27,747 nt of DNA from Bacteroidaceae bacterium (GTDB lineage Bacteria > Bacteroidota > Bacteroidia > Bacteroidales > Bacteroidaceae): the NCBI GenBank assembly GCA_017557475.1, contig JAFYYO010000430.1:1-27747 (forward strand), in the 5' to 3' direction. The notes beneath the pieces were generated by a model. That model had not been told where the DNA came from. It worked only from the letters and a program-made list of their open reading frames with translations, and did no database searches. Shown here in pieces: positions 10,601-19,100 of the stretch (position 1 is its first letter; the number at the start of each line of letters is the position of its first letter). The translations under genes were made by a program, and so were the position numbers.

Positions 10601-11105
10601 AGAAGACAAAGCGCTCGTTTGCAGACGTTCCACCACTACCACTATAAGTCCCAAGCATGTTCGTCCCACTACGAAGATTCCAATAGTAACTGGTATCCAT
10701 AGTACTCTGTACGCTGAAAGCGCCGTCAGCTCCCTTGATAATGTTCCAATATTGCGAGCCGTCGTCAGGAGACAGGCTGGTAATCGTCATGTACTTATAG
10801 TACTTATCCACACGGCCATAAGTGAAGACAAGAAACTCGTTCGTAGCTTCATTGCGGATAGTGTAGCCAGATCGCGTATTCGTAATCACCCAATAGGCAT
10901 CGGCCGTCCTCTCCTCCTCGCCTGTTACGTAATAAATATAGGGATCGACATTGTGATAGGAGCCCAATCCAAGATATCCTTCCTCCTTGGTACAAGAGAT
11001 GTAATATACGCCATCTGCAATGGGAGAATCAGCAAGAGTCACCTGAGGGAGACTTCCCCACAAGGCAAAAAAGCATATTAAAAGAGTAAAAAAACGATTT
11101 GTCAT
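7629..11105 (-). CDS. Secreted CotH-kinase-family protein with lectin-like modules (1158 aa)
   Basis: The protein has a signal peptide (1-25, ending VTLA-D) and an N-terminal ricin-like module (about 30-170, beginning GVYYISC). A region at about 195-250 reads VYLKDGRVEAYPLEYV with LDDVDSV, and a CotH domain spans about 370-730. CotH hallmarks are VQIKGRGNSSW (410-420), KKPYRLKF, the region around YNFTEKVG, and FGPVWDLDW (622-630), which carries the acidic pair expected of CotH-type atypical kinases. The C-terminal third (about 755-1125) is a lectin-like module shared with the 1463-aa protein (GGGGGPLKFWND here, GGAGGSLKFWDS there). The extreme C-terminus is YNLAGQRVDSRFKGIVIKGG. CotH proteins phosphorylate secreted proteins in Bacillus spores, and similar domains occur in extracellular carbohydrate-degrading systems. 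Here it may modify surface proteins, but the substrate is unknown. The start is supported by a TAnnTTTG element 24 bases upstream. Confidence 0.9.
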   Translation of the reverse strand: MTNRFFTLLICFFALWGSLPQVTLADSPIADGVYYISCTKEEGYLGLGSYHNVDPYIYYVTGEEERTADAYWVITNTRSGYTIRNEATNEFLVFTYGRVDKYYKYMTITSLSPDDGSQYWNIIKGADGAFSVQSTMDTSYYWNLRSGTNMLGTYSGSGGTSANERFVFYNKDGSGTDPGTDPGNLTNEYAPIVFPEALHVYLKDGRVEAYPLEYVTNQTEQGGQLVIETNIGQNFTYNLDDVDSVSEQKPDFPTFDTFKFSKKTNDQLFGAVNCVIEEDTVSASIGAIGKRLTPTFGVSDEDVHVYVDGRLQEDIGERLRFDKDIYYLVARTGCTILLPQSDTKGETYSMQPYGRGMRVHIDWLTDRAEVPTIYIDTEDGLSITSKTEYKNATITIDGHGIFPSMDATPVQIKGRGNSSWSWPKKPYRLKFAEKLKPLGMTKGRSWVLLSNYQTGSLMSNAIGMKAANLMGASGANHIVPVDLYLNGEYRGSYNFTEKVGFSNNSVDIADETAAAMLELDSYYDEAYKFRSSPYGLPINIKEPDFSDPTTITSLTPEIIETDFNRFLTALYRGQDISRYVDIEQLVRFMMVNELTLNYEFYHPKSTFCYRENYEDDDSKYIFGPVWDLDWCFGYEQNKTYFMSRATDNYWIDMPAFEVRDFIRDLRWKYEPLNDVYTELWEEFMNNGLQELLEYCQDYYDFAKYSFDDNRSKWGDNTNYAQQALKAATWLESRTTQIYNDIINGVRPEIPEPAEPIEFANDKLYYISCERGALVLTEDHTGLTTEQQRWDATDEEFQFAIITIEGQNYIYSPVTKMYLAYNNNGTWVNMLGTPITFDPTKPNGSYLYMLTCTSDYGQTLYFNHNTSILVINDYSSPDAGNRFMIEEAGDFDPTEALALASQSLLTVTNRYIFNGEVVGSETRQMPSGAEPPAPSSQWKNAFVKLLEPYDIPYQITEDTTIDYEVQWEGPFFFSSNETDIYWYDMTIRSDYYVARQESEPYYPVSDATEDELFSNPYLWAFGGDPYHVVVYNRSSGFSESLTAVGDLAVMRSGEYSWDLIPNRDGFVLRVPGTEYTCINQFGGGGGPLKFWNDARSTTDNGSTFRIFESIVDGISLADAKDSKDLKDLRGNALYNLAGQRVDSRFKGIVIKGGKKVLVK

Positions 11106-11128
11106 GTTAATTAATAGTTAATGCGCTG

Positions 11129-11136
11129 CAAAGATA
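11129..11136 (-). promoter_or_regulatory. -7 element for the CotH gene
   Basis: The minus strand reads TATCTTTG, a perfect TAnnTTTG, 24 bases upstream of the start at 11105. No TTG sits at the usual -33 spacing. It is divergent from the strong promoter at 11180-11209; the two -7 elements are about 70 bases apart, so one regulator could act on both. Confidence 0.6.
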
Positions 11137-11179
11137 ACACTTTTTTCAACACATAACCATAAAAAAGTTCGGTTTTTAT

Positions 11180-11209
11180 TTGGCATATAATAAATAATGT
11201 ATATATTTG
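11180..11209 (+). promoter_or_regulatory. Full Bacteroidetes promoter for the 1463-aa gene
   Basis: TTG (11180-11182), 19 bases, then TATATTTG (11202-11209) match the TTG / TAnnTTTG promoter consensus at ideal spacing. The leader to the ATG at 11281 is about 70 bases and A-rich, as in highly expressed genes of this phylum. Confidence 0.8.
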
Positions 11210-11280
11210 TCGGGAAAAAGAGAGAAAAGAAAGTAATAATCTTACAATAAACCCTATTTATTAACTAAAAACAAATCATC

Positions 11281-14200
11281 ATGAGAAAAATCAAACTTCT
11301 CTTGGCCGCCGCGCTATCAATGATAGCATGGACAGGCGTGATGGCGCAGACAGTTGCAGAATATGAAGCTGCTCTTGCTGCCATTACTGATGGTGCCAAG
11401 TACCGCATCTGTACTGAGGTCGATGGCACAAAGTATTATGTGACCGCTGGAGGTACCTTGACAGCTGACAAGGCTAAAGGCGATGCCTTTGCCTTCGCAA
11501 AGATTACCGAGACATCGGGAGACGGTCCTTACGTAGTGGAAGAAACCACCCCAGCTGTTGGCATTCAATTGACCAGCAGTGCAGGTACGAGATTCACGAA
11601 TGGTCCTCTGAACAACAACTTGGCTGTTCTTGACGTTAGCAACTTCAGCACTTCAACGAACAACCGAGCCCCTTGGGAAAGTCAGGTATTCTTCTTGCAA
11701 GGCGGCAAGTTTGCCATCCGCACCTGCAACACTATTTATGCTGAAAGCAGTTGGAGAGACGCTGGCAGAACGTTCTGGACTTATAAAGTTGCTGAGGCAG
11801 TTGTTACTCCTCAGTATTCCTACACCCCCGCTTATGTTTGGGAACTGGAAGAGTACACAGAGACTGCCGAACAGGTAGCAGCCCTCGCTAAAGTACAGGG
11901 CTGGCCCGCATATATTCAGAGCGCCGCAGGCCTTGTAAAGGATTTCAACAAGTATTACAGCAATGCCAAGCAGACCACTGAAGGTTCTTACGAGGCTCTT
12001 CTTGATCAAGATTATACTACCTTCTTCCATTCTTGCTGGAGCGATGGCCCAGATGAAGACCACTATCTGCAAGCCGAGTTGTCTGAGGCTACTCAGAAGT
12101 TCGAGTTCTACTACAAGAAGCGTTCACAGAACAACAACAACCGTCCTACCAAGATCATCATCTCTGCCGGCAACGAGAAAGAAGGTGAGTTCACAGAAGT
12201 TACAACCATTAACTCAGGACTCCCCACTGAAGAATCCGTTATTGACTACATGTCAAGCCAGATTGACCTTGGTGCTGCCTATAAGTTTGTCCGCTTTACC
12301 ATCACAGAGACAAACAATAATGCAGAATGCAACGGTCACAAGTTCTTCACCTTCTCTGAGTTCTACATGTTCCCAGGCAATGATGCAGCTGCTCAACTTG
12401 CTCCCCTTTATAACCAATATTCCTCTACATTGGCAGGAGACCTTACAGAGACAGAGGTTTCACAGATTAATACTCTCGACGTGCTTTTGAAGACTGCCAT
12501 CGCTACAGTAACTGTTACCTATGAGCTCTACGAGGCTGACGGAACAACATTGGTTGGTTCGAAAGAAGTTGTACAGAAGCCCTATAGCGATATAGAGATT
12601 CCTTCTTCTCTGCAGCCCAACTCAACGTTCTATACTGTTACCACAGAAGGAACCATTGGCGATACAGACTGCACAATCAAGATTATCCGTACACTCAAGC
12701 CCGAGGTAGTTGGCGCATTGGATGAACTGTCGAACAACAAGGCTTACACCATTACCTGCGACCGCGGTGCTATGCTGACCAACGGCACAACCATCGCCTC
12801 CACATCAAACAGCGAATATGCAGCATCCGCTCCCGGCAAGTTCGCTATCATCAGCTATGAGGACAACTACTACATCTACAGCGTAGCAGACAGCAAGTTC
12901 GTTGCAAACAATGGTTATCTGGTTGAGAAACCCAGCAATGGTGTGCTCGACGCTATCCAGATGACTCCGATGACCACCGTTCCCTACTTCTTCTACTATT
13001 TTGTAACAGAAAATGGAAACTATGGTGTCAACACCAACGGAACAGGCGCTCTCGGAGGCATTGTCATCAACAGCTGGATGAATGCTGACCCAGGCAACCA
13101 GTATTACATGATTGAGGCAGCTGACTTCGATCCAACCAATGCATTGAAGGCTTTGGACGAACAGTTCCATCCCGCTTATTCTGTAATATACAAGGTAAAG
13201 GATGCCTTCGATAACATTATCTTCACATCCGATCCCGAACCCGTAGAACAAGGTACTGTCATTACCACTCTGCCCGAGAAGTATCACCGTACATTCTACA
13301 CCTACGATGAGATAAATGTAACTGTTGAGACAGCCGGTGGCACCGATGCTGTGTTTACAGCTACATGGAACGGTCCGTTCGAGATTTCCGAGAACTTCGA
13401 GAACGCACACTGGTACGATATGGCAATACGCTGGGAAACAGGTACAAAACCATATTACGTAACGACTGCCGTCAAGGATGGTGACGGTGCCTATAAGACA
13501 CAGTTGGCCAACACAGAGGGTCTCGTTGAGGATTCCTATCAGTGGGCATTCGCAGGTGATGGTTACAACGGCTTCAAGGTTATCAACAAGGCTGAAGGCG
13601 CAAGCAAGAGCTTCGGTTGGACAGATGCCGCACAGACCAATGCCGGTATTCCTACCGTAATGGCTGACGACGAAGGTAATCACCTTTGGAAGATTGTTGC
13701 TTCTACCAAAAACACTGTTCCTGCTGGCTCATTCTGCCTGAATGTTCCCGGCACAAACCTCTACATCAACCAGTATGGTGGTGCAGGCGGTTCCCTTAAG
13801 TTCTGGGACAGCGCCAACAATGTAGGCGACCCAGGTTCTGCCTTCACAGTAATGGAGGTTCCGAGTAACTTCGCTGAGTTCGTTGAAGAAGAAATTTCTC
13901 CAGCTCTCGACGTTACAGGCTACTTCGCATTTACCGACGAGGCTAAGGCTGCTATCGGCTACGATGAGAGCTACAAGACAGAATGCCCCTTCGAGCAGTA
14001 CAAGAGCATGAAGGATAACTTGGCTGAAGCTTTGAAGGACATCAACAACTTCGTACTTCCTCCAACAGGCGTTTACTTCCTGAGGAACAAGGCCTATACT
14101 AGCAAGAACTACATGGGCATTGATCCCAGCGACGCAAACATGTATGGTGACTACGCAGCACCAAATCAACTCAAGAATTATGTGACGTTGATTAAGACAG

Positions 14201-15672
14201 GCGACGTTACTTATAAGATTGGTTTGATGGGCAAGTTCGCTCCCGCTACTGTAGCACAGAGCACACCCGTAAAAGCTAGCACCGAAGCTGGCGAATACAC
14301 CGTTGTTATTACGAAGCCCGGCTATGCAGCATTCCAGGCTGACACAGAAAGCGACATGTCTTGCCTGCACCGTCGTGCAGAGGGTGACATCGTAGGTTGG
14401 TCAGCTGATGCCGATGCTTCTATGTGGGCAGCAGAAGATGCTCAGAGCATCAACCTCACTGTTGGCGAAGCAGGCTATGCTACCGCTTACCTGCCCTTCC
14501 CCGTAGAGATTGGTCAGACTCTCTCTGTTCCTGCTGCTAAGGGTGCTTGGACATTCGACGACGGCACAACCGGAACTCTGACAGCCACTAGTGGTGTATC
14601 AGTTGCCGATGGCGTTGTAACCGTTCCTAAGGGCGGCAACTTGGCAATGTCTACTGGAGTTGAAGAACTCGGCACTTACACCTTCATGTTTGATGTTATG
14701 GTTCCTGCAGACCAGGCAACAGATGCCTCACTCAGTGGTTACACTGCCCTCTTCCAGAACAAACCCAACAATGACGGTGACGGAAGCTTCTTCATCTACT
14801 ACAAGAAGAAGGATGGCACAAGAAAGGTTGGTCTTAATGCAGGTGGCTTAGGCTACGGAGGCGCTATTGAGTTGGGTACTTGGTACCGCATTGTATTCGT
14901 GGCAGAAAACTCTCAGGCTACTGTATATGTTAACGGTGAACAGACTGGAGCTGCTACCGCTGCAGTTGCAGAACACTGGTTGTTGAGTAATACGGTTCTC
15001 TTCTTTACCGACAACGACGGCGAGGAGAATGAAGTTAAGGCAGACGAGATCCGCTTCTGGGATGTAGCCCTCACAGCTGACGAGGTTGCAATGCTCGGCG
15101 CTTATGGCGATCCCGAACCTGTATCGGAAGGCGTTACTGCTTACACTGGTCTCATTGAGGAAAGCCAGAAGTATCTGGAACTGATTCCTGTTGAAGAAGT
15201 TATTCCTGCATATACAGCAGTTATCCTGAAGGGCGAACCCGCTGTTTATGAGTTTACTATCCCCGCTGTTGAGGCAGACGAAGATGGTAATGGTCTGAAG
15301 ATCTACTACGGTACCGACGTTGACGGTGGCGAAGCTCTCGTCAAGGAGAAGGCTGAACCTCTTGAGAACGACCTCTTGGGTACACTCGAGCCTATCCCAG
15401 CTGAAGGCTACTATGTTCTGGCTAAGCCCGAAGGTGAAGTAATTGGCTTCTATCTGGCTGATGAAGGAACCATCGCAGCAGGCAAGGCTTATCTGGATGT
15501 TCCCGAAGGATCAGGTATTAAGGCTATCATCTTTGCTGACGACGCTGCTACTGGCATTGCCAATATCGAGAAGAATGTTGAGGATGGTCGCATCTACAAC
15601 GTCGCTGGTCAGCGCCTGAGCAAGATGCAGAAAGGCGTTAACATCGTAAACGGCAAAAAGATTCTCTTCTAA
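11281..15672 (+). CDS. Very large secreted lectin/discoidin/LamG mosaic protein (1463 aa)
   Basis: After a signal peptide (1-22, ending GVMAQ), the N-terminal module (about 23-190) is paralogous to that of the 1508-aa protein. An F5/8 type C-like domain follows at about 221-365 (LLDQDYTTFFHSCWSD). A long module at about 480-855 is shared with the CotH protein (YTITCDRGAM; DFDPTNAL; WYDMAIR; FCLNVPGTNLYINQYGG). Another lectin-like stretch lies at about 930-1055 and a LamG domain at about 1086-1276 (WYRIVFVAENSQATVYVNG). The C-terminus is YNVAGQRLSKMQKGVNIVNG. No catalytic residues are recognisable, so it is probably an exported glycan-binding or surface-layer-like protein. Codons look strongly biased (AAG, AAC, TTC, GGC), and the promoter and downstream terminator are strong, so high expression is inferred. 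A 52-codon ORF follows 20 bases after its stop. Confidence 0.9.
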   Translation: MRKIKLLLAAALSMIAWTGVMAQTVAEYEAALAAITDGAKYRICTEVDGTKYYVTAGGTLTADKAKGDAFAFAKITETSGDGPYVVEETTPAVGIQLTSSAGTRFTNGPLNNNLAVLDVSNFSTSTNNRAPWESQVFFLQGGKFAIRTCNTIYAESSWRDAGRTFWTYKVAEAVVTPQYSYTPAYVWELEEYTETAEQVAALAKVQGWPAYIQSAAGLVKDFNKYYSNAKQTTEGSYEALLDQDYTTFFHSCWSDGPDEDHYLQAELSEATQKFEFYYKKRSQNNNNRPTKIIISAGNEKEGEFTEVTTINSGLPTEESVIDYMSSQIDLGAAYKFVRFTITETNNNAECNGHKFFTFSEFYMFPGNDAAAQLAPLYNQYSSTLAGDLTETEVSQINTLDVLLKTAIATVTVTYELYEADGTTLVGSKEVVQKPYSDIEIPSSLQPNSTFYTVTTEGTIGDTDCTIKIIRTLKPEVVGALDELSNNKAYTITCDRGAMLTNGTTIASTSNSEYAASAPGKFAIISYEDNYYIYSVADSKFVANNGYLVEKPSNGVLDAIQMTPMTTVPYFFYYFVTENGNYGVNTNGTGALGGIVINSWMNADPGNQYYMIEAADFDPTNALKALDEQFHPAYSVIYKVKDAFDNIIFTSDPEPVEQGTVITTLPEKYHRTFYTYDEINVTVETAGGTDAVFTATWNGPFEISENFENAHWYDMAIRWETGTKPYYVTTAVKDGDGAYKTQLANTEGLVEDSYQWAFAGDGYNGFKVINKAEGASKSFGWTDAAQTNAGIPTVMADDEGNHLWKIVASTKNTVPAGSFCLNVPGTNLYINQYGGAGGSLKFWDSANNVGDPGSAFTVMEVPSNFAEFVEEEISPALDVTGYFAFTDEAKAAIGYDESYKTECPFEQYKSMKDNLAEALKDINNFVLPPTGVYFLRNKAYTSKNYMGIDPSDANMYGDYAAPNQLKNYVTLIKTGDVTYKIGLMGKFAPATVAQSTPVKASTEAGEYTVVITKPGYAAFQADTESDMSCLHRRAEGDIVGWSADADASMWAAEDAQSINLTVGEAGYATAYLPFPVEIGQTLSVPAAKGAWTFDDGTTGTLTATSGVSVADGVVTVPKGGNLAMSTGVEELGTYTFMFDVMVPADQATDASLSGYTALFQNKPNNDGDGSFFIYYKKKDGTRKVGLNAGGLGYGGAIELGTWYRIVFVAENSQATVYVNGEQTGAATAAVAEHWLLSNTVLFFTDNDGEENEVKADEIRFWDVALTADEVAMLGAYGDPEPVSEGVTAYTGLIEESQKYLELIPVEEVIPAYTAVILKGEPAVYEFTIPAVEADEDGNGLKIYYGTDVDGGEALVKEKAEPLENDLLGTLEPIPAEGYYVLAKPEGEVIGFYLADEGTIAAGKAYLDVPEGSGIKAIIFADDAATGIANIEKNVEDGRIYNVAGQRLSKMQKGVNIVNGKKILF

Positions 15673-15692
15673 CTAACATTCAAGATTCAAAT

Positions 15693-15851
15693 ATGAAAAA
15701 GGTCTATTTGATTCCTGCCTTGAAGGCAGAAGAGGCTCAAGCAGCTCAGATGCTGGCAGAGAGCCTGCCTATCATCAAAGACAAGACCGTCAGCGGTGAT
15801 GATGCTCTCACTAAGGAAAGTTTCGCCTGGGATATCTGGGGCGAAGAATAA
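15693..15851 (+). CDS. Small 52-aa protein of unknown function
   Basis: The ATG at 15693 opens 52 codons ending TAA at 15849-15851, 20 bases after the stop of the 1463-aa gene and 24 bases before a strong terminator. It is therefore almost certainly in the same transcript. The peptide begins MKKVYLIPALKAEEAQAAQM and ends FAWDIWGEE. It has no hydrophobic signal-peptide core, no cysteine, a helix-prone N-terminal half and an acidic, tryptophan-rich tail. Codon use resembles the upstream gene (GCT, AAG, GAA, CTG). From memory, short Bacteroidales proteins starting MKK-x-Y-x-x-P with an acidic/aromatic tail are common and mostly uncharacterised; I cannot verify homology here. Possible roles are a peptide precursor, a small accessory protein of the big neighbour, or a signalling peptide. 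Confidence 0.75.
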   Translation: MKKVYLIPALKAEEAQAAQMLAESLPIIKDKTVSGDDALTKESFAWDIWGEE

Positions 15852-15875
15852 GACATTCACTTAAACTCTTTAACG

Positions 15876-15910
15876 AAGGCAGTTCCCTCATGGGGGACTG
15901 CCTTTTTTTT
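15876..15910 (+). terminator. Strong Rho-independent terminator
   Basis: Arms 15876-15887 and 15893-15904 (AAGGCAGTTCCC with GGGGACTGCCTT) form a 12-bp stem with one G-T wobble and a 5-base loop, followed by a run of eight T. It ends the transcript of the 1463-aa gene and the 52-aa ORF. Confidence 0.92.
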
Positions 15911-15941
15911 GTGTTAAAGAAGACAACCTCGCTGGCAGCGT

Positions 15942-16051
15942 TGACGAATTAGCCACGCATAGTTGGCAAACATAACGTGGATTGTTTGCAATCATTACAC
16001 GTGTTATTTGCAAACATTACACGTGTCGTTTGCAGACATCACGTGGATCGT
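15942..16051. repeat. Intergenic 22-bp-period repeat array B (5 units)
   Basis: Five units of exactly 22 bases start at 15942, 15964, 15986, 16008 and 16030. Units 2-5 begin TTGCA or TGGCA and share CAAACATTACACGTGT or CAAACATAACGTGGAT variants; unit 1 is more divergent. Units 3 and 4 contain the palindrome ACACGTGT. The array sits 31 bases after the terminator T-run and 70 bases before the TTG of the next promoter. Unit 4 differs from the seventh unit of array C at three positions. No spacers, no coding potential, function unknown. The rest of this 345-base gap holds only the terminator and promoter. Confidence 0.85.
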
Positions 16052-16120
16052 TCTACAAAGCTCCATGAGGAATCAATTCCTACTCCCTAATGATATTGTC
16101 CAAAATAATCAGCAGAATTC

Positions 16121-16151
16121 TTGGAGCTAAGAGTAAAAAGCAGTAACTTTG
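16121..16151 (+). promoter_or_regulatory. Full Bacteroidetes promoter for the DUF3472 gene
   Basis: TTG (16121-16123), 20 bases, then TAACTTTG (16144-16151). A candidate TTG start codon at 16149 lies inside this -7 element, so translation cannot begin there. The ATG at 16197, about 45 bases downstream, is the real start. Confidence 0.85.
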
Positions 16152-16196
16152 CATACGACATTACACATAATTAATAATTATACCTTATTATATATT

Positions 16197-19100
16197 ATGA
16201 AAAAGGGATTAATCGCACTAGCCTGTTTGGCTCTGACGTCCATCATGCCGACCTACGCCACCGACTGGCAGGAAAAGACAGACACCATTTGGCCTGCTCG
16301 TCACTATCGCGAACTCAACGGACTGGCGACAGGCGATCAGCGTTCGAAGTCCTCCATTAGCTGGAGTTATACTGAGGGTTCAGTCCTCGTCTATGGTATT
16401 CACTTCCCAACGGGACACGTTCGTGCCGATGCCGTGTTCAAGGGAATAGGCGGCAAGCGTGTCACCTTCGGTGTGCGCATCGTGCATCCGGCAACCGGCA
16501 CTGTTGTACTTGAGACCAGTTCCACAAGCACCAAAACCACATCGGCACAGCAGACAATGGAAATCATGCCCGACACGGAGATGCCCTACGACGGCTGGTA
16601 TCGCTTCGAGCTAACTTGTCCTAACGGCTCGTCAACACTTAGCCAACTCGATCTTCTCCTCTTCCAACGCACATCTACACTCAAAATCACCGACTCCGAC
16701 ATATTCATGGCTCCCAGCGTACACCTATGGTGGAGCACAAAAGTGCCAGGCGCTCCTTCAGGGCAAGCCTACAACTGGAGCTACCTCGAAGTGATGTATC
16801 CCAGCGAATATCGTCAGCCAGCCACCTATCAGATGGCTATCGGCACCGACGGCATGTACTCTGGCATACAGATGCCTACGCACGGATTGGACGATTATGG
16901 GCACTCTGTACTCTTCTCAGTATGGGATAATGGCGACGTAGATAAAGACAAGAACCTGCCCGACATCATGCGTTCCGCTGCCGTTGACCTCGGTCCAGAT
17001 GCCTATGCGACTCGTTTCGGAGGCGAAGGCACAGGCTCGAGCATACGCTATCGCCGCGATGACTTCTGGGAGTTCGACCATTGGGTACAGTTCCTCTACA
17101 ACGTGCGTCCCGACATCATCTGCGTCACAGACTCACTCGGAAACGTCACAGAATACGAAAGCACCCTGCAGACCGTCTGGTTCAAGATGGCAGAGGAACC
17201 CGACTGGCACTATATGGGCACCCTTCGAATGGCAGGTGCCAACCGCCTCACCTCGGGCATCTACTCGTTCCTGGAGAACTTTGGCGACAGAGGCGGCAAC
17301 CTGATGCGTCGCTGCTACTTCCGCAACGGAGCCATGCGCTCAGCCGCTGATGGCAAATGGTATGCGCTCAATCATGCCGGCTACGGACATACGCAAGACA
17401 ACGGCGCACGCAACTCTCGCTACGACTACGGGCACGGCCTTACCAGTCTCTTCGATAAGACCTTCTACTTGGAGACAGGCGGCTACATGGGTAAGCGAGA
17501 TAGTCTCGACACTTGCGAGCCTCCAGTTCAGGGCGAGATGCCTTGGGTAGATACCATCAACATTGCCCGTCTGGAGCAACGCGTAGATGAAGGTGTGCTT
17601 CACTATCAGACAAAGACCACACAATCGCGCATAGAATTAACCCGCACCGTCTCCGACCCTGCCACTTGGAAAGTCATCAAATGGAGCGATGAAGAGACTG
17701 TCGGCGAAGGCGACAACGGACGCGCTACCATGATACTCGACGGCAACATCAGCACCTACTATCACAACAAATGGAAGAACGGCGAGGTAAAGTATCCCCA
17801 CTACTTCGACATCGAAGCACCTGATACCGTCACGATAAGTTCCATTGGGCTCTATCAGAGCCGTGAAAGCGAGTATCGCGCAAAGAAGGTGACAATCTCC
17901 AAGTCTGATAATGGAACGAGTTGGAAGACCGTTGGCTCCAACCTTACCATAGAGGATACCGACTACCCAACCATTCCTTTGCCACAGCCAGCCACAGGTA
18001 AATACTTCCGCCTGCGCTTCACGTCTGGCTACGGAACCAACCTCGTCATCAACGAAGTTTACTTCAAGCATGAGTACCGCCTCGATGACCTGCTTGCCCT
18101 CGCACAGCAAATCATCGATGAATCCGACACTTGGAGAGCTTATGCACCTGCCGACTTAGAGGGACTGATGGCCGTCTATGCAGATGGGACCTGCACCGAT
18201 AAGGAGGCTTTGCTTCAAGCTCTTGAGGACCTCGCCCATACGGCACAGCCTCTCACCTATGGTGTCGTCGACAAAGCAGAAAGCTTCACGCCGTTGGCAG
18301 TCTATCAGCTTCACAATCTCTCGGGACGTGGCGACGTCATCTCAACTGCTGAAGGCGTGCCCACCATTGTGGCTTCCAATGCATCGAATGCACTCGAGGG
18401 ATACCGCCAGCCATGCTCCGTAACCAACCCATACTGCAATTGGATGATACTTCACTCCGACAAGTACCACGAGTACTACCTCTACAACCTCGGAGCCAAG
18501 AAGTATCTCAACGTTGATGGCTCAACCGTAATACTTTCCGAGACACCCATTCCAGTCAACATTCAAAAGAGTGGCAAAGGCTTTTCGATAAGCTTCAATG
18601 GCAAGTATCTGGGCGTGAGTCCAAGCATAGAGAAGCCTGTGGTGCAAGTCTCATCAGCTGGCACCAACTCCATCTTCCAGTTGCGCACCAATCAATACTT
18701 GAGACCCGATGAGAGTGTCGTATATGAAATGGCTACCGAAGCAGAGCAAGCGCTCCATGACAACATCTCCGAACTCATCTATCAACAAGCCTTGCAGACC
18801 TACGCGAAAGCCTTCGTTGCCCAGCCAGACTTGAGTTCACTACTCATCCGCAACAGCACGTATCTCACCTCCAACGCCAACACGACACAACAAACTGAGC
18901 ATAATCTTGCCAAACTCATCGACAAGAAGACCGACACATACTACGAGACATGGTATAGTGGCATCACATGGCCGCAGGAGATGTCCTACATACAGGCGCA
19001 CCTCAGCACCGTTCTGGAGGCCTTTGCCTTCAGCTTCACACCCTCGCAGAACCCAGATTACGGTCTGCCTGACATTCCTACAGACATCATTGTCTCTACT

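Noticed and set aside
12805..13683. 292-codon minus-strand frame inside the 1463-aa gene
   Set aside because: It is a shadow of strong codon bias on the plus strand. The plus frame is supported by paralogy with the CotH protein over the same region.
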